Below are positions 34,289-42,688 of a stretch of DNA of 45,804 nt, one piece after another. The DNA is taken from NCBI GenBank assembly GCA_027483995.1, contig JAIXTK010000107.1:1-45804 (forward strand), written 5' to 3'. The stretch is from Acetobacteraceae bacterium. Lineage in GTDB: Bacteria; Pseudomonadota; Alphaproteobacteria; Acetobacterales; Acetobacteraceae. Numbering within the stretch: the stretch's first letter is position 1; the number at the start of each line of letters is the position of its first letter. The position numbers and the translations under genes are program-made. The notes under the pieces are model-generated. The model saw nothing but the letters and a program-made list of their open reading frames with translations. It had not been told where the DNA came from and searched no databases.

Positions 34289-35691
34289 GGCGCCAGGGTC
34301 GCGTATTTCGCGGGGAAGCCGAGCAGCGCCTCGATCCCCAGGCACGCCTCCAGGATCGCCCGTTCGGCGAAGCGCGGCCCCACCACCTGCAACCCCACCG
34401 GCAGGCCGGAGGCCGAGAGCCCCACCGGGATGGTTGCGGCCGGGTGTCCGGTCAGGTTGAAGGGCAGGGTATAGGGCACCCCGTCATCCCAGCGGTCATA
34501 GCCCTGGCTGTGATAGGCAATGTCCGCCCGCGGGGCGACATGCGGCGTGGTCGGTGTCAGCAACAGGTGGTGGGTGTTGAACAGCGCCGCCACCCGGTTG
34601 TGCAGACGCGGCCGCGCCACCATTCCGGCCAGCACCCGGTCCACGGGAATATCCAATCCTGCCTTGGCCAATGCCAGCCAGCCCGGATCGGTCTCGTCCC
34701 ATCGTGCCTCGGGGATTTGCCGCAGCCGGTTGGCAAACCCGGCCAGCCAGAAATCCTCGAACACCGGCTTCAACGGGTCAATCACCGTGCCCACGCTCTC
34801 CACTGCCGCCCCCGCTCGCCGCAGCGTGGCCAGGGCCGGTGCCAGCGTGGCCAGCACCTCGTCATCGGCCATCACGCCGCCCAGGTTCGGTGACCAGGCA
34901 AAGCGCACCCCCTTCACCAAAGGCGCCAGGTTCGCCAGCCAGCCGGCCGGGGCAGGGGGGATGGAATACCAATCCCGCTCATCCGGCCGCGCCATCACCT
35001 CCAGCGTGGTGGCCGCATCCTGCACCGTGCGGGTGATCGGGCCACCGGCCACCACGGTGGCAAACGGGCTTTCCAGAGGATGGTGCGGCACCCGGCCGAA
35101 GGTCGGCTTGATGCCGAAGGCACCCGAGAACGCCGCCGGAATACGGATGGACCCACCACCATCATTGCCGAACGCGATCGTGCCAATCCCCGCCACCACA
35201 GACGCCGCCGCCCCGCCGGAGGAGCCGCCGGAGGAATGCCCGATTTTCCACGGCGTATGCGTCGCCGCCCCGCGCAGGGTGGAGTCGGTGATCCCCTTCC
35301 AACCGAACTCCGGCGAGGTGGTCTTGCCCAGGAAAACCGCACCGGCCTCGCGCAGCCGCGCCACCACCGGTGCATCCGCCGCCGCCGGCGTGTCCGGCGT
35401 GGTGGTGGAGCCGTTGCGGGTGGGAAAGCCCGCCATGTCCACGTTGTCCTTGATCGTGGCCGGCGCGCCGTCCAGCTTGCCCAGCGCAGCACCGCTGCGC
35501 CAGCGCGTCTCGCTGGCCCGTGCGGCGGCCAGCGCGCCCGACTCGTCCACGATCTGGAAGGCGTTCAGCTTCGGCTCCCACTTCGCCAGGTTCGCCAGAT
35601 GCGCCCGCGCCACCTCCACCGGGGAGAGCGTGCCCTTCTGGTAATGGCCAGACAGCTCGTCCAGGGACATCAGAAGAACGTTGTCGGCCAT
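34285..35691 (-). CDS. Amidase-signature family hydrolase
   Basis: 468 residues. The Ser-Ser-Lys triad is visible: Lys81 in TIKDNVD, Ser157 in GHSSGGSSGG, and nucleophile Ser181 in NDGGGSIRIP. The ribosome site GGAGGAAAC precedes the ATG at 35691. No signal peptide, so cytoplasmic. The family cleaves amides such as aryl-, fatty- or carbamoyl-amides and also includes GatA; no GatB or GatC lies nearby, so a catabolic amidase is more likely. It is transcribed divergently from the dehydrogenase at 35761. Confidence 0.92.
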   Translation of the reverse strand: MADNVLLMSLDELSGHYQKGTLSPVEVARAHLANLAKWEPKLNAFQIVDESGALAAARASETRWRSGAALGKLDGAPATIKDNVDMAGFPTRNGSTTTPDTPAAADAPVVARLREAGAVFLGKTTSPEFGWKGITDSTLRGAATHTPWKIGHSSGGSSGGAAASVVAGIGTIAFGNDGGGSIRIPAAFSGAFGIKPTFGRVPHHPLESPFATVVAGGPITRTVQDAATTLEVMARPDERDWYSIPPAPAGWLANLAPLVKGVRFAWSPNLGGVMADDEVLATLAPALATLRRAGAAVESVGTVIDPLKPVFEDFWLAGFANRLRQIPEARWDETDPGWLALAKAGLDIPVDRVLAGMVARPRLHNRVAALFNTHHLLLTPTTPHVAPRADIAYHSQGYDRWDDGVPYTLPFNLTGHPAATIPVGLSASGLPVGLQVVGPRFAERAILEACLGIEALLGFPAKYATLAP

Positions 35692-35760
35692 TGCGGTTTC
35701 CTCCGGCGGCAGTTCAACTCGCACCGTGCCGCGACAGCGGCGAATGGGAAAGAGGCACAT

Positions 35761-36660
35761 ATGAGCGAACGCATCGGCTTCATCGGCCTGGGCAACATGG
35801 GGCGGGGCATGGCGGGCCAGCTCGTCGCCAAGGGCTTCGACACAACTGTGTTCGACATCGCGGAAGCTCCCATGGAGATCCTCCGCCAGAAGGGCGCCAA
35901 GCGCGCCGAGAGCATCCCCGCTTTGGTCGCTACCTGCGACATCGTGCTGACCATGCTGCCGAACACGCCCGATGTTCAGGGCGTGGTGCTGGGCGATGGT
36001 GGGCTGCTGGCCGCCGGCCGCCCCGGCATGATGCATATCGACATGAGCACGATCGACCCGCTCGCCAGCAAGGCCATGGCCGCGGCGCTGGCGGAGAAGG
36101 GCATCGGCTGGGTTGATGCCGGCGTCGGCCGCTCGCCCGCCCATGCCGAGCGCGGCGAAGTGAGCTTCATGGTTGGCGCCACCGATGCCGATTTCGCCCG
36201 CGCCAAGCCGATCCTGGAGGCGATGGGCACCACCATCGTTCAGTGCGGCGGCCCCGGCGCCGGCATCTCGATGAAGATCACGCTGAACTTCCTCTCGATG
36301 GCCACCTGCCAGCTCACCGCCGAAACCCTGGCGCTGGGTACCAAGCTGGGCCTCAAGATGGCGGACATGCACACCATCATCACCAGCGGCCTCGCCTGCA
36401 ACGAGCATTTCCGCCAGTACTGGCCCACCAAGGTGCTGGCCGGCGACACCACGCCGGGCTTCGCGATCGACCTCGCCTTCAAGGACCTCTCGATCGCGGT
36501 CGCCACTGCCGCCGCCGCCGGCGTGCCAGTCATCACCGGCTCCGCGGCGCGTGAGGCCATGGGCATCGCGCGCTCGGTGCACGGGCTGGGCAAGGAGGAC
36601 ATCACCGCGGTGCTGGTCGCCGCGTCGAGGAATGCGGGGGTTGAGACCCCCCGACTCTGA
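35761..36660 (+). CDS. NAD(P)-dependent beta-hydroxyacid dehydrogenase (HIBADH/YihU-like)
   Basis: 299 residues. Rossmann motif GFIGLGNMGRGMA (6-18) and catalytic Lys172 in MKITLNF mark the 3-hydroxyisobutyrate dehydrogenase family, which interconverts beta-hydroxyacids or aldehyde and alcohol pairs. The substrate loop reads DAGVGRSPAHA rather than the DAPVSGG of standard members; a VGR motif here also occurs in sulfolactaldehyde/succinic-semialdehyde reductases of the YihU type as I recall them. The last 8 residues are weakly conserved. AGAGGCA lies upstream of the ATG. It converges on the SDR gene with a 6-base gap. Confidence 0.9.
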   Translation: MSERIGFIGLGNMGRGMAGQLVAKGFDTTVFDIAEAPMEILRQKGAKRAESIPALVATCDIVLTMLPNTPDVQGVVLGDGGLLAAGRPGMMHIDMSTIDPLASKAMAAALAEKGIGWVDAGVGRSPAHAERGEVSFMVGATDADFARAKPILEAMGTTIVQCGGPGAGISMKITLNFLSMATCQLTAETLALGTKLGLKMADMHTIITSGLACNEHFRQYWPTKVLAGDTTPGFAIDLAFKDLSIAVATAAAAGVPVITGSAAREAMGIARSVHGLGKEDITAVLVAASRNAGVETPRL

Positions 36661-36666
36661 TGCGCC

Positions 36667-37431
36667 TTAAGTGGGCAGGGTGATCCCTGCCCGCTGCACC
36701 AGCGCCTCGTCGCGGATGGCGCATTCGCCCTGCGGATAATCCGCCGCCTCGGCGCGGCACAGCCAGGCGATCACCTGCGCCGGAACTTCCGGCGGCAAAT
36801 GCTGCTCCGGCAGCAACTGGCTCACTGGGTTCATGCCGGAGGCGCGGATCTTCTCCTGCATCGCCGTGCGCACCGTGCCCGGCGCGAAGCCGTACACCCG
36901 CAGCCCCTGCGCGCCATATTCCAGCATCAGGGAACGGCCGAGCATCGCCAGCCCGGCCTTGGAGGCGCAGTAGCTGCCCCATCCTTCCAGCGGCCGATGC
37001 GCGGCGCCGGAACTGACATTCACGATCACCCCCTTGCTCGCCAGCAGATGCGGCAGGCAGGCATGGATGGCGTAGTAGTTGCCGCTCAAATTGATCTCGA
37101 TGGCCTTCGCCCAGGCCGCCGGATCGGTGTCGGCCACCCGCCCGATCGGGTCGATCACGGCTGCGTTGTTGATCAGGTGGTCCAGCCGCCCGAACCGCGC
37201 CACGGTGGCCTCCACCGCCGCCTTCACCTGGCCGTAATCCGACACGTCGCAGGTAATGGGCAGCACCTTCGGCCCCAGCCGCGCGGCCAGCGCGTTCAGA
37301 TCGTCGCCGCGGCGTGCGGCGATGCCGATCGAGGCGCCCTGCGCCACAAGGATCTCGGCCACCGCGGCGCCGAGCCCCACGCTGGCGCCCATGACGAGGC
37401 TGACGGTTCCTGCAAGCGGCGCGGCGGTCAT
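36667..37431 (-). CDS. Short-chain dehydrogenase/reductase (SDR)
   Basis: 254 residues. Cofactor motif GASVGLG (15-21), NNA at 88-90, Asn114, Ser140/141 and the YCASK motif (Tyr154, Lys158) give a complete classical SDR active site. The start at 37431 (MTAAPL) follows AGGGAG. The cofactor loop ARRGDD after strand 2 suggests NADP use. The C-terminus ends with a charged helix and no membrane segment. Substrate unknown; the neighbours suggest hydroxyacid or keto-acid chemistry. Confidence 0.92.
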   Translation of the reverse strand: MTAAPLAGTVSLVMGASVGLGAAVAEILVAQGASIGIAARRGDDLNALAARLGPKVLPITCDVSDYGQVKAAVEATVARFGRLDHLINNAAVIDPIGRVADTDPAAWAKAIEINLSGNYYAIHACLPHLLASKGVIVNVSSGAAHRPLEGWGSYCASKAGLAMLGRSLMLEYGAQGLRVYGFAPGTVRTAMQEKIRASGMNPVSQLLPEQHLPPEVPAQVIAWLCRAEAADYPQGECAIRDEALVQRAGITLPT

Positions 37432-37514
37432 GGCCGGACTCCCTGGGTGTGGTCCCCGTTCTTGGCGCAGCCGGGCCGATCGGGCAACCTCGTCTGAGAG
37501 ACGGGGGAACACGG

Positions 37515-38348
37515 ATGAGCAGCGATCCGGTGCCGGCCATTGCCGAGGCCGCGGCCACAGGGGAGACGGCGGTGCTGTTCGCCGATATCCGCAAGGTCTA
37601 CGGCGTCAACGTGGTGAACCTGATCTGGCGCCATCTTGCCACCATCGACGGCGCGCTGGCCCATGTATGGGGCGCGGTGCGCCCGCTCTATGCCGACGGC
37701 ACGATTGCGCGGGAGGCGGAGTTCCTGCGCGCGGCCCTCGTTTTGCCGTCCGCACCCGAGGTACCGGGCTACGTGCTTGAGGCCGCCGGGCTCAGCGCTG
37801 AGGATCGCCGCGGGATTGGGCGCGTGATGGCTGCCTATGACCGCACCAACGCAATGGCGCTATTGGCCCTCTCCGCCGCCCGCGCGCGGCTGGCAGGGCA
37901 GGGTGGATCGCCCTGGCAGCCCGCCGAAGGCGCTTTGCCGCCAGGGGAGTCGCTGGTGCTGCCGCCGCTGCTCGACCTCGCCGCCATGGCGCCGGATACC
38001 GCCGCCCTGGTGACGGCGCTGAACCGCATGGGGTCCGACCGCGCCGACCCCGTGCTGGCCAGCATGTGGCGCAACCTGGCGCATTGGCCGCCCTTCCTCG
38101 CGCTGGCCTGGCCGATTCTTTCGCCACTCGATGCCGATAGCCGCCTGGAGCGTGCCATTGCCGGCGGCCTCGCCCTTGCCCGCAGCCGCGCCGCCGCCCT
38201 GCCGCGCGTGGCGGAGGTACCGTCGCTGGATCCCGCGCTGGTGCCGCAGGTCGATGCCGCGCTGGCACAGTTCACTGGGGACGCCATCGCGCGGATGCTG
38301 ATCGTCACCCGCGTTCTGCGCACGGGCTTCGGCGACGCCCTGCGGTAG
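37515..38348 (+). CDS. DehI-like protein (halocarboxylic acid dehalogenase family)
   Basis: 277 residues, cytoplasmic. The N-terminal block LFADIRKVYGVNVVNLIWRH and the GALAHVWGAVRPLYA block recall the DehI family (group I 2-haloacid dehalogenases), which replaces halogen on both D- and L-2-haloacids. A second, weaker half follows (SMWRNLAHWPPFLAL), consistent with the internal repeat of DehI. I cannot verify the catalytic Asp and Asn by eye, and many members have unknown function. The start at 37515 is set by a G-rich ribosome site. It is divergent from the SDR gene. Confidence 0.6.
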   Translation: MSSDPVPAIAEAAATGETAVLFADIRKVYGVNVVNLIWRHLATIDGALAHVWGAVRPLYADGTIAREAEFLRAALVLPSAPEVPGYVLEAAGLSAEDRRGIGRVMAAYDRTNAMALLALSAARARLAGQGGSPWQPAEGALPPGESLVLPPLLDLAAMAPDTAALVTALNRMGSDRADPVLASMWRNLAHWPPFLALAWPILSPLDADSRLERAIAGGLALARSRAAALPRVAEVPSLDPALVPQVDAALAQFTGDAIARMLIVTRVLRTGFGDALR

Positions 38349-38400
38349 CGGCCTGCCGCCCGGCGCCGCATACTGACTTCACGTTCCTTCGGAGTAGCCC

Positions 38401-39789
38401 ATGTCCAGCCGTGACCACGCCATTTCGTCCGCCCTCGCCTTCTTCGACGCCGGCGGCTTCCGCGACCGCCTGGCCGCCCTGGTGGCGATCCCCAGCACCA
38501 TGCAGGACCCGGCCTATGAGAAGGATGTGTGGCGCTATCTGAAGGAAGCGATCGAGCCCTGGGTCACCCGCATGGGCTTCAAGGCCACCATCCACCCCAA
38601 CCCGCGCGAGGGCTTCGGCCCGATCATGGTCGCCGAACGCATCGAGGACCCCAGCTACCGCACCGTCCTCACCTACGGCCACGGCGACACGGTGCGCGGC
38701 CTGGACGACCAGTGGGACGAAGGCCTCAAGCCCTGGGAGATGCAGGAGGTTGGCGACCGCTGGTACGGCCGCGGCACGGCCGACAACAAGGGCCAGCACG
38801 CCACCCACCTCACCGCGCTGGAACATGTGCTGGCCGCCCGCGGCGGCAAGCTCGGCTTCAACCTCAAGCTCGTGCTGGAGATGAGCGAGGAGCGCGGCTC
38901 CACCGGCCTCAAGGAATTCGTCGCCAGCCACGCCAAGGAACTCGCCGCCGACGTGCTGATCGCCTCCGACGGCCCCCGCGTTGCCGCGCCGATCCCCACC
39001 GTCACCACCGGCACTCGCGGCTCCTGGGGCTGCGACCTCAGTGTCCGCCTTCGCCCGGGCGGCGTGCACTCCGGCAACTGGGGCGGGATGATCGTGGATC
39101 CTGTCGTGGTGCTGTCCCACGCTCTCGCCTCCATCTGCGACCGCAACGGCAAGATCCTGGTGCGCGACTGGCTGCCGCAGAACGGCCTGCCGGCCCAGGT
39201 GCGCGGTGCGCTCGCGGGCCTCGAACTGCCCAGCGAGGAATCCGCCACCATCGACCCCAACTGGGGCGAGCCCGGCTTCACCAGCGCCGAGAAGGTGTTC
39301 GGCTGGACCAGCTTCATCGTCCTGGCGATGATCGCGGGCCGCCCGGAAGCCCCCGTGAACGCCGTCGCCCCCTGGGCGAGCGCCAACATCCAGCTGCGCT
39401 ACACCGTGGACAGCGACGTCGCCGGGTTCGAAGCCGCGCTGCGGCGCCACCTTGATGCCGCGGGCTTCCCGGAAGTGCAGATCGAGAATCCCAAGATCGG
39501 CATGCCCGCCAGCCGTACCGACCTGTCGAACCCCTGGGTCTCCTGGACCGTCACCAGCATGGAAAAGTCGCTCGGCAAGCACGTCCAGGTCATCCCCAAT
39601 GGCGGCGGTGGTCTGCCCGGGGACGTGTTCGTCGATCATCTCGGCGTGCCGCTGGTCTGGATTCCGCTCAGCTACAACGGCTGCAAGCAGCACGGCCCCA
39701 ACGAGCATTTCCTGATCGCACCCGCGCGCGAAGGGCTCGCCGCCTATGCCGGCCTCTGGTGGGATCTCGGCGAACCCGGCGTGCCCTGA
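38401..39789 (+). CDS. M20-family metallopeptidase
   Basis: 462 residues. The zinc ligands and catalytic residues of M20 enzymes are visible: His94 and Asp96 in GHGDTV, bridging Asp128 in GRGTADNKGQ, the Glu pair 163-164 in EMSEERGS, Asp190 in SDGPR, and a final His in GPNEHF. The dimerisation domain is inserted in the middle, as in dipeptidases and carboxypeptidase G2 relatives. GGAG precedes the ATG. No signal peptide, so it probably cleaves imported dipeptides or N-acyl amino acids in the cytoplasm. A strong hairpin follows the gene. Confidence 0.93.
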   Translation: MSSRDHAISSALAFFDAGGFRDRLAALVAIPSTMQDPAYEKDVWRYLKEAIEPWVTRMGFKATIHPNPREGFGPIMVAERIEDPSYRTVLTYGHGDTVRGLDDQWDEGLKPWEMQEVGDRWYGRGTADNKGQHATHLTALEHVLAARGGKLGFNLKLVLEMSEERGSTGLKEFVASHAKELAADVLIASDGPRVAAPIPTVTTGTRGSWGCDLSVRLRPGGVHSGNWGGMIVDPVVVLSHALASICDRNGKILVRDWLPQNGLPAQVRGALAGLELPSEESATIDPNWGEPGFTSAEKVFGWTSFIVLAMIAGRPEAPVNAVAPWASANIQLRYTVDSDVAGFEAALRRHLDAAGFPEVQIENPKIGMPASRTDLSNPWVSWTVTSMEKSLGKHVQVIPNGGGGLPGDVFVDHLGVPLVWIPLSYNGCKQHGPNEHFLIAPAREGLAAYAGLWWDLGEPGVP

Positions 39790-39807
39790 GTCTGGCGCTT
39801 GCCTTCT

Positions 39808-39836
39808 GGAAGCCCGCGATGCTAGCGCGGGCTTCC
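39808..39836 (+). terminator. Strong hairpin, probable terminator after the M20 peptidase
   Basis: GGAAGCCCGCG (39808-39818) and CGCGGGCTTCC (39826-39836) form a perfect 11-bp stem with a 7-base loop, 19 bases after the peptidase stop. The following bases are CCC rather than a T-run, so it may slow rather than fully stop transcription. Nothing else occupies this gap. Confidence 0.65.
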
Positions 39837-39861
39837 CCCAGGCACGCGGAGAGACTCAATC

Positions 39862-40422
39862 ATGGCCGGACACGCCCATGCCGATCACGGCGGCGATAAG
39901 CGCATCGCCCTGCTGATCGCCATTCTTGCCCTCTTCCTCGCTGTCGTGGAGACCGGCGCCAAAAGCGCGCAGACGGAGGCGCTGGCCCGCAATATCGAGT
40001 CGGCCAACCTCTGGTCGTTCTTCCAGGCCCGCACCATCCGCCAAACGACCGTCCGTACCGCAGCCGAGGAAGCCGAGCTGGCCAAGGCGGCGGCCGCACC
40101 GGAGCTGAAGACCGCCATCGAAGCCCAGCAGAAGCGCTGGCGCGACACCGCCGCCCGCTGGGAAAGCGAGCCCGAAACGGGCGAGGGCCGCAAGGAACTG
40201 ATGGAACGCGCCCGCAAGGCCGAAGCGGTGCGCGACCGCTCCATGGCTGCCTACCACCTGTTCGAATACGGCGCCGCGGCTTTCCAGGTGGCCATCGTGG
40301 TCGCCTCCGCCAGCATTGTCACCGGCGTGCCGATGCTCGCCCTGGGTGGCATGGTGCTGGGCGCCGTGGGCATCGTGCTTGGCCTGTTCGGCTGGATGGC
40401 GCCCACGTTGATCCATTTCTGA
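39862..40422 (+). CDS. DUF4337 family membrane protein
   Basis: 186 residues. A His-rich N-terminus (GHAHADHGGD) precedes one membrane helix (IALLIAILALFLAVVETG), a long charged helical region with coiled-coil character (about 35-125), and two further helices near the C-terminus (FQVAIVVASASIVTGV and MLALGGMVLGAVGIVLGLFGWM). This layout fits DUF4337 proteins, whose function is unknown. It is flanked by a terminator hairpin and a separate promoter candidate, so it is probably monocistronic. Confidence 0.8.
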   Translation: MAGHAHADHGGDKRIALLIAILALFLAVVETGAKSAQTEALARNIESANLWSFFQARTIRQTTVRTAAEEAELAKAAAAPELKTAIEAQQKRWRDTAARWESEPETGEGRKELMERARKAEAVRDRSMAAYHLFEYGAAAFQVAIVVASASIVTGVPMLALGGMVLGAVGIVLGLFGWMAPTLIHF

Positions 40423-40444
40423 TTGCCCGCCGCAAAAGCTTCAC

Positions 40445-40470
40445 TTGACCCTGTGCGTCCGCGGTATAGA
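40445..40470 (+). promoter_or_regulatory. Candidate promoter for the partner-switching cassette
   Basis: TTGACC (40445-40450) and TATAGA (40465-40470) resemble -35 and -10 boxes, but the spacing is only 14 bases, shorter than normal. It lies 85 bases before the start codon of the FHA-phosphatase gene, in a 133-base gap with no other content seen. Confidence 0.35.
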
Positions 40471-40555
40471 GCCCGTAGGGTAATGACAGGCGCGTGATGC
40501 CTTCGCTAGCGTTCCCGCGCCACGGCCAAGCGGCGGCCGGAGCCGGGAGCCTTGA

Positions 40556-41677
40556 ATGAACGAGCGCGACGACGGGACTGAAACAGAGCGGACGATGATC
40601 AGCCGCGCCGCCGTACCCACCGGGCCGGTGGACGGCACTCTCGTTCATGCCCTGGTGCAGGAGGCCGACGGTACCCCGATCCAGCGACACTCGCTCGAAG
40701 GAACCACCCTGGTGGTGGGCCGCGTCGCGCCCGCGGCCATCGTCCTGGACGGCAGCGCGGTCTCCCGCCGCCATTGCATGCTCGACCGCGCCGGCGACCA
40801 GGTGACGATCATCGACCTGGGCTCCACCAATGGCACCTTCGTCGATGGTTTGCGGATCCAGCAACCGGTCGTGCTGGCCGATGGCGCGCGCATCCAGGTC
40901 GGCCCGCACACGCTGCGCTATGAGCGCCGCCGGCGGGAGGAGGCCCATGCCGCCGCCTCTCTGGCCAGCGACATCGCCAAGGCTCGCGCCTACGTCAACG
41001 CCTTGCTGCCGCCCCCGATCACCGACGGACCCGTGCAGGCCGCCTGGACCTTCCAGCCCTGTGCCTCGCTGGGCGGCGACGCGTTCGGCTACCAGCGAGA
41101 GGGAGACTGGTTCTCCGCCTATATCCTGGATGTGTCCGGCCATGGTGTGGGCTCGGCGATGCATTCCGTCAGCATCATGAACGTCATGCGCCAACGTGCC
41201 CTGCCGGGCACCGATCCGCGTGAGCCCGCGTCCGTGCTGGGTGCGCTGAACGACATGTTCGACATGGACAAGCACCACGGCATGTATTTCACGATGTGGT
41301 ACGGCGTGCTGCACATCCCCACGCGAATGTTGAGCTACGCGGCGGGCGGGCACCATCCCGCCCTGCTCCACGCCGGCGGCGAGGCGCGGGCCCTGCCGGG
41401 GCGCGGCGCAGGGATCGGCACCATGCCGGGCTTCCCCTACCGCACCGCCACGGTGGAGCTACCGGCCGCGGCGCGGCTGCACCTGTTCAGCGACGGCGCC
41501 GTGGAACTGGCCGAGGACGTGCGGGAGCCCTGGGGCATGCCACAGGTCACCGCCGCCCTCTGCGGCCCCGGCGATTGGTCCCAGGGCCCCGACCGCCTCT
41601 ACCAGCGTGTGCGCGCTCTCTCAGGCCAGCGCCCGCTGGACGACGACTTCTCCGCGATTACCTTGCAGCTCGGCTAG
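40556..41677 (+). CDS. FHA-domain PP2C phosphatase (SpoIIE/RsbU type)
   Basis: 373 residues, cytoplasmic. An FHA domain (about 40-125) shows Gly55-Arg56, Ser70..His73 and the STNGTF block (90-95), the residues that bind phosphothreonine. A helical linker leads to a SpoIIE-type PP2C domain (about 165-372) with metal-binding motifs GGDAFG (173-178) and DVSGHG (192-197) and the final DDDFSA. RsbU-like phosphatases remove phosphate from STAS anti-anti-sigma factors; a STAS gene follows 26 bases later. The FHA domain suggests control by a Ser/Thr kinase. No kinase gene of that kind is in the window. Confidence 0.93.
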   Translation: MNERDDGTETERTMISRAAVPTGPVDGTLVHALVQEADGTPIQRHSLEGTTLVVGRVAPAAIVLDGSAVSRRHCMLDRAGDQVTIIDLGSTNGTFVDGLRIQQPVVLADGARIQVGPHTLRYERRRREEAHAAASLASDIAKARAYVNALLPPPITDGPVQAAWTFQPCASLGGDAFGYQREGDWFSAYILDVSGHGVGSAMHSVSIMNVMRQRALPGTDPREPASVLGALNDMFDMDKHHGMYFTMWYGVLHIPTRMLSYAAGGHHPALLHAGGEARALPGRGAGIGTMPGFPYRTATVELPAAARLHLFSDGAVELAEDVREPWGMPQVTAALCGPGDWSQGPDRLYQRVRALSGQRPLDDDFSAITLQLG

Positions 41678-41703
41678 GCCGGGCTCCCTCGAAAGGACGG
41701 CCG

Positions 41704-42045
41704 ATGAAATACGAGATCCAGGCACTGCCCCCCGGCGCCAGCCGCATCGTCCTGATCGGGCGTGCCGACGCGGCCGGGGTCGACCTCATCGAGACCGGGC
41801 TCAGCGCACAGTTGCGGGCAACGGAAGGGCATGTGGTGATCGACCTGAACCAGGTTCCCTTCATGGGCTCGCTCGGCATCCGCATGCTCATCTCGATCGC
41901 CCGCATCACCGCGCGGCGTGGTGCACGAATCGCCATGACAGGGGTGCAGCCTCAGGTCCTGGAGGTGTTCGAGACCATGGCCCTGCTCGATCTCATTCCG
42001 CATGCGCCTGATGCCGAGGCGGCGATGGCCCTGGTCGCGGGCTGA
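41704..42045 (+). CDS. STAS-domain protein (anti-anti-sigma factor, RsbV/SpoIIAA type)
   Basis: 113 residues, a single STAS domain. The phosphorylation loop reads FMGSLGIR with Ser56 at the position of the regulatory serine (the common form is DSSG or DSLG). GAAAGGAC lies upstream of the ATG. It would bind the RsbW-like protein encoded next (one-base overlap, TGATG) when dephosphorylated by the upstream phosphatase. No sigma factor gene is nearby, so the final output is unknown. Confidence 0.92.
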   Translation: MKYEIQALPPGASRIVLIGRADAAGVDLIETGLSAQLRATEGHVVIDLNQVPFMGSLGIRMLISIARITARRGARIAMTGVQPQVLEVFETMALLDLIPHAPDAEAAMALVAG

Positions 42046-42476
42046 TGAGCCCGGCCGCGGGCGCCCTTCACCTGGCGCTCGCACTCGACCTGCCCGCTTT
42101 GTCCGCCGCCCAGCGCCAGCTCGGCGACTTCCTCGCCGCCGGCGGCTGCCCGCCCGAGGTCTGCTTCCGTGTGGAGCTGGTCGTGGAGGAGGCGATGATG
42201 AACGTCATCCGCCACGCGGAGCCGATGGGTGCCACCCACGCAGCGCTGAATGCACGCTGCGCGGATGGGTGTGCACTGGTCGCCATGGAGGATGACGGCC
42301 CAGCCTTCGACCCGCTGCAGGCAGCACCGCGCCCGATCGCCGGCGCGCTCGCCGGCGCGCATGACGGCGGCTTCGGCCTTCACCTCATCCGCGGCAACAC
42401 CGATGCGGCGCGCTACGCCCGCACCCAGGCCGGAACCAACCTGCTGGAGTTGGAATTCGCCCCCCGGCCCCGCTGA
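42045..42476 (+). CDS. RsbW-like ATP-binding protein (GHKL serine kinase/anti-sigma)
   Basis: 143 residues, a compact HATPase domain. The N-box VVEEAMMNVIRHA (46-58, Asn53), the G1 motif EDDGPAFDP (82-90) and the G2 motif GGFGLHLI (108-115) are present. In partner-switching systems this protein phosphorylates the STAS protein and sequesters a target when the STAS partner is phosphorylated. It is the third gene of the cassette. The 3' end is 51 bases from the tRNA gene on the opposite strand. Confidence 0.9.
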   Translation: MSPAAGALHLALALDLPALSAAQRQLGDFLAAGGCPPEVCFRVELVVEEAMMNVIRHAEPMGATHAALNARCADGCALVAMEDDGPAFDPLQAAPRPIAGALAGAHDGGFGLHLIRGNTDAARYARTQAGTNLLELEFAPRPR

Positions 42477-42527
42477 GCAGGCACCGCGCGTCGAACAGAC
42501 CAAGGAAAAAGGAAGCGGGCCGGAAAG

Positions 42528-42602
42528 TGGTGGGCGCGACAGGGATTGAACCTGTGACCCTTCGCGTGTGAAGCGAATGCTCTCCCGCTGAGCTACGCGC
42601 CC
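42528..42602 (-). tRNA. tRNA-Val (anticodon CAC)
   Basis: Read on the minus strand, GGGCGCG (5') pairs with CGCGCCC (3') as acceptor stem, followed by discriminator A and encoded CCA. The D-arm GCTC...GAGC, anticodon stem TTCGC/GCGAA with loop TTCACAC (anticodon CAC, reading GUG), and T-arm ACAGG-TTCAATC-CCTGT are all complete. The 75-base length includes CCA. Confidence 0.97.
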
Positions 42603-42616
42603 GGCCCGGGAGGCGC

Positions 42617-42645
42617 GAAATAGGGGTGTTCCGGCGGCAAGTCAA
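42617..42645 (-). promoter_or_regulatory. Promoter of tRNA-Val
   Basis: On the minus strand TTGACT (42645-42640) and TATTTC (42622-42617) are separated by exactly 17 bases and lie 14 bases before the mature tRNA 5' end. Spacing and position are as expected for a stable-RNA promoter. It overlaps the region ahead of the DUF3108 gene on the other strand. Confidence 0.7.
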
Positions 42646-42688
42646 CCCACTGGTTGTCGCCAATCGCTTCCAGCCTTACATCCGTGTC

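Noticed and set aside
31228-34893. A 1221-codon open frame on the plus strand
   Set aside because: It lies opposite the molybdoenzyme and crotonase genes and runs on over the RidA and amidase genes in the wrong frame. Its product is rich in His, Arg, Gly and Ala without domains, as expected from antisense reading of GC-rich genes.
34285-35691. GatA subunit of the aminoacyl-tRNA amidotransferase
   Set aside because: No GatB or GatC genes nearby and the surrounding genes are catabolic; a general amidase is more likely.
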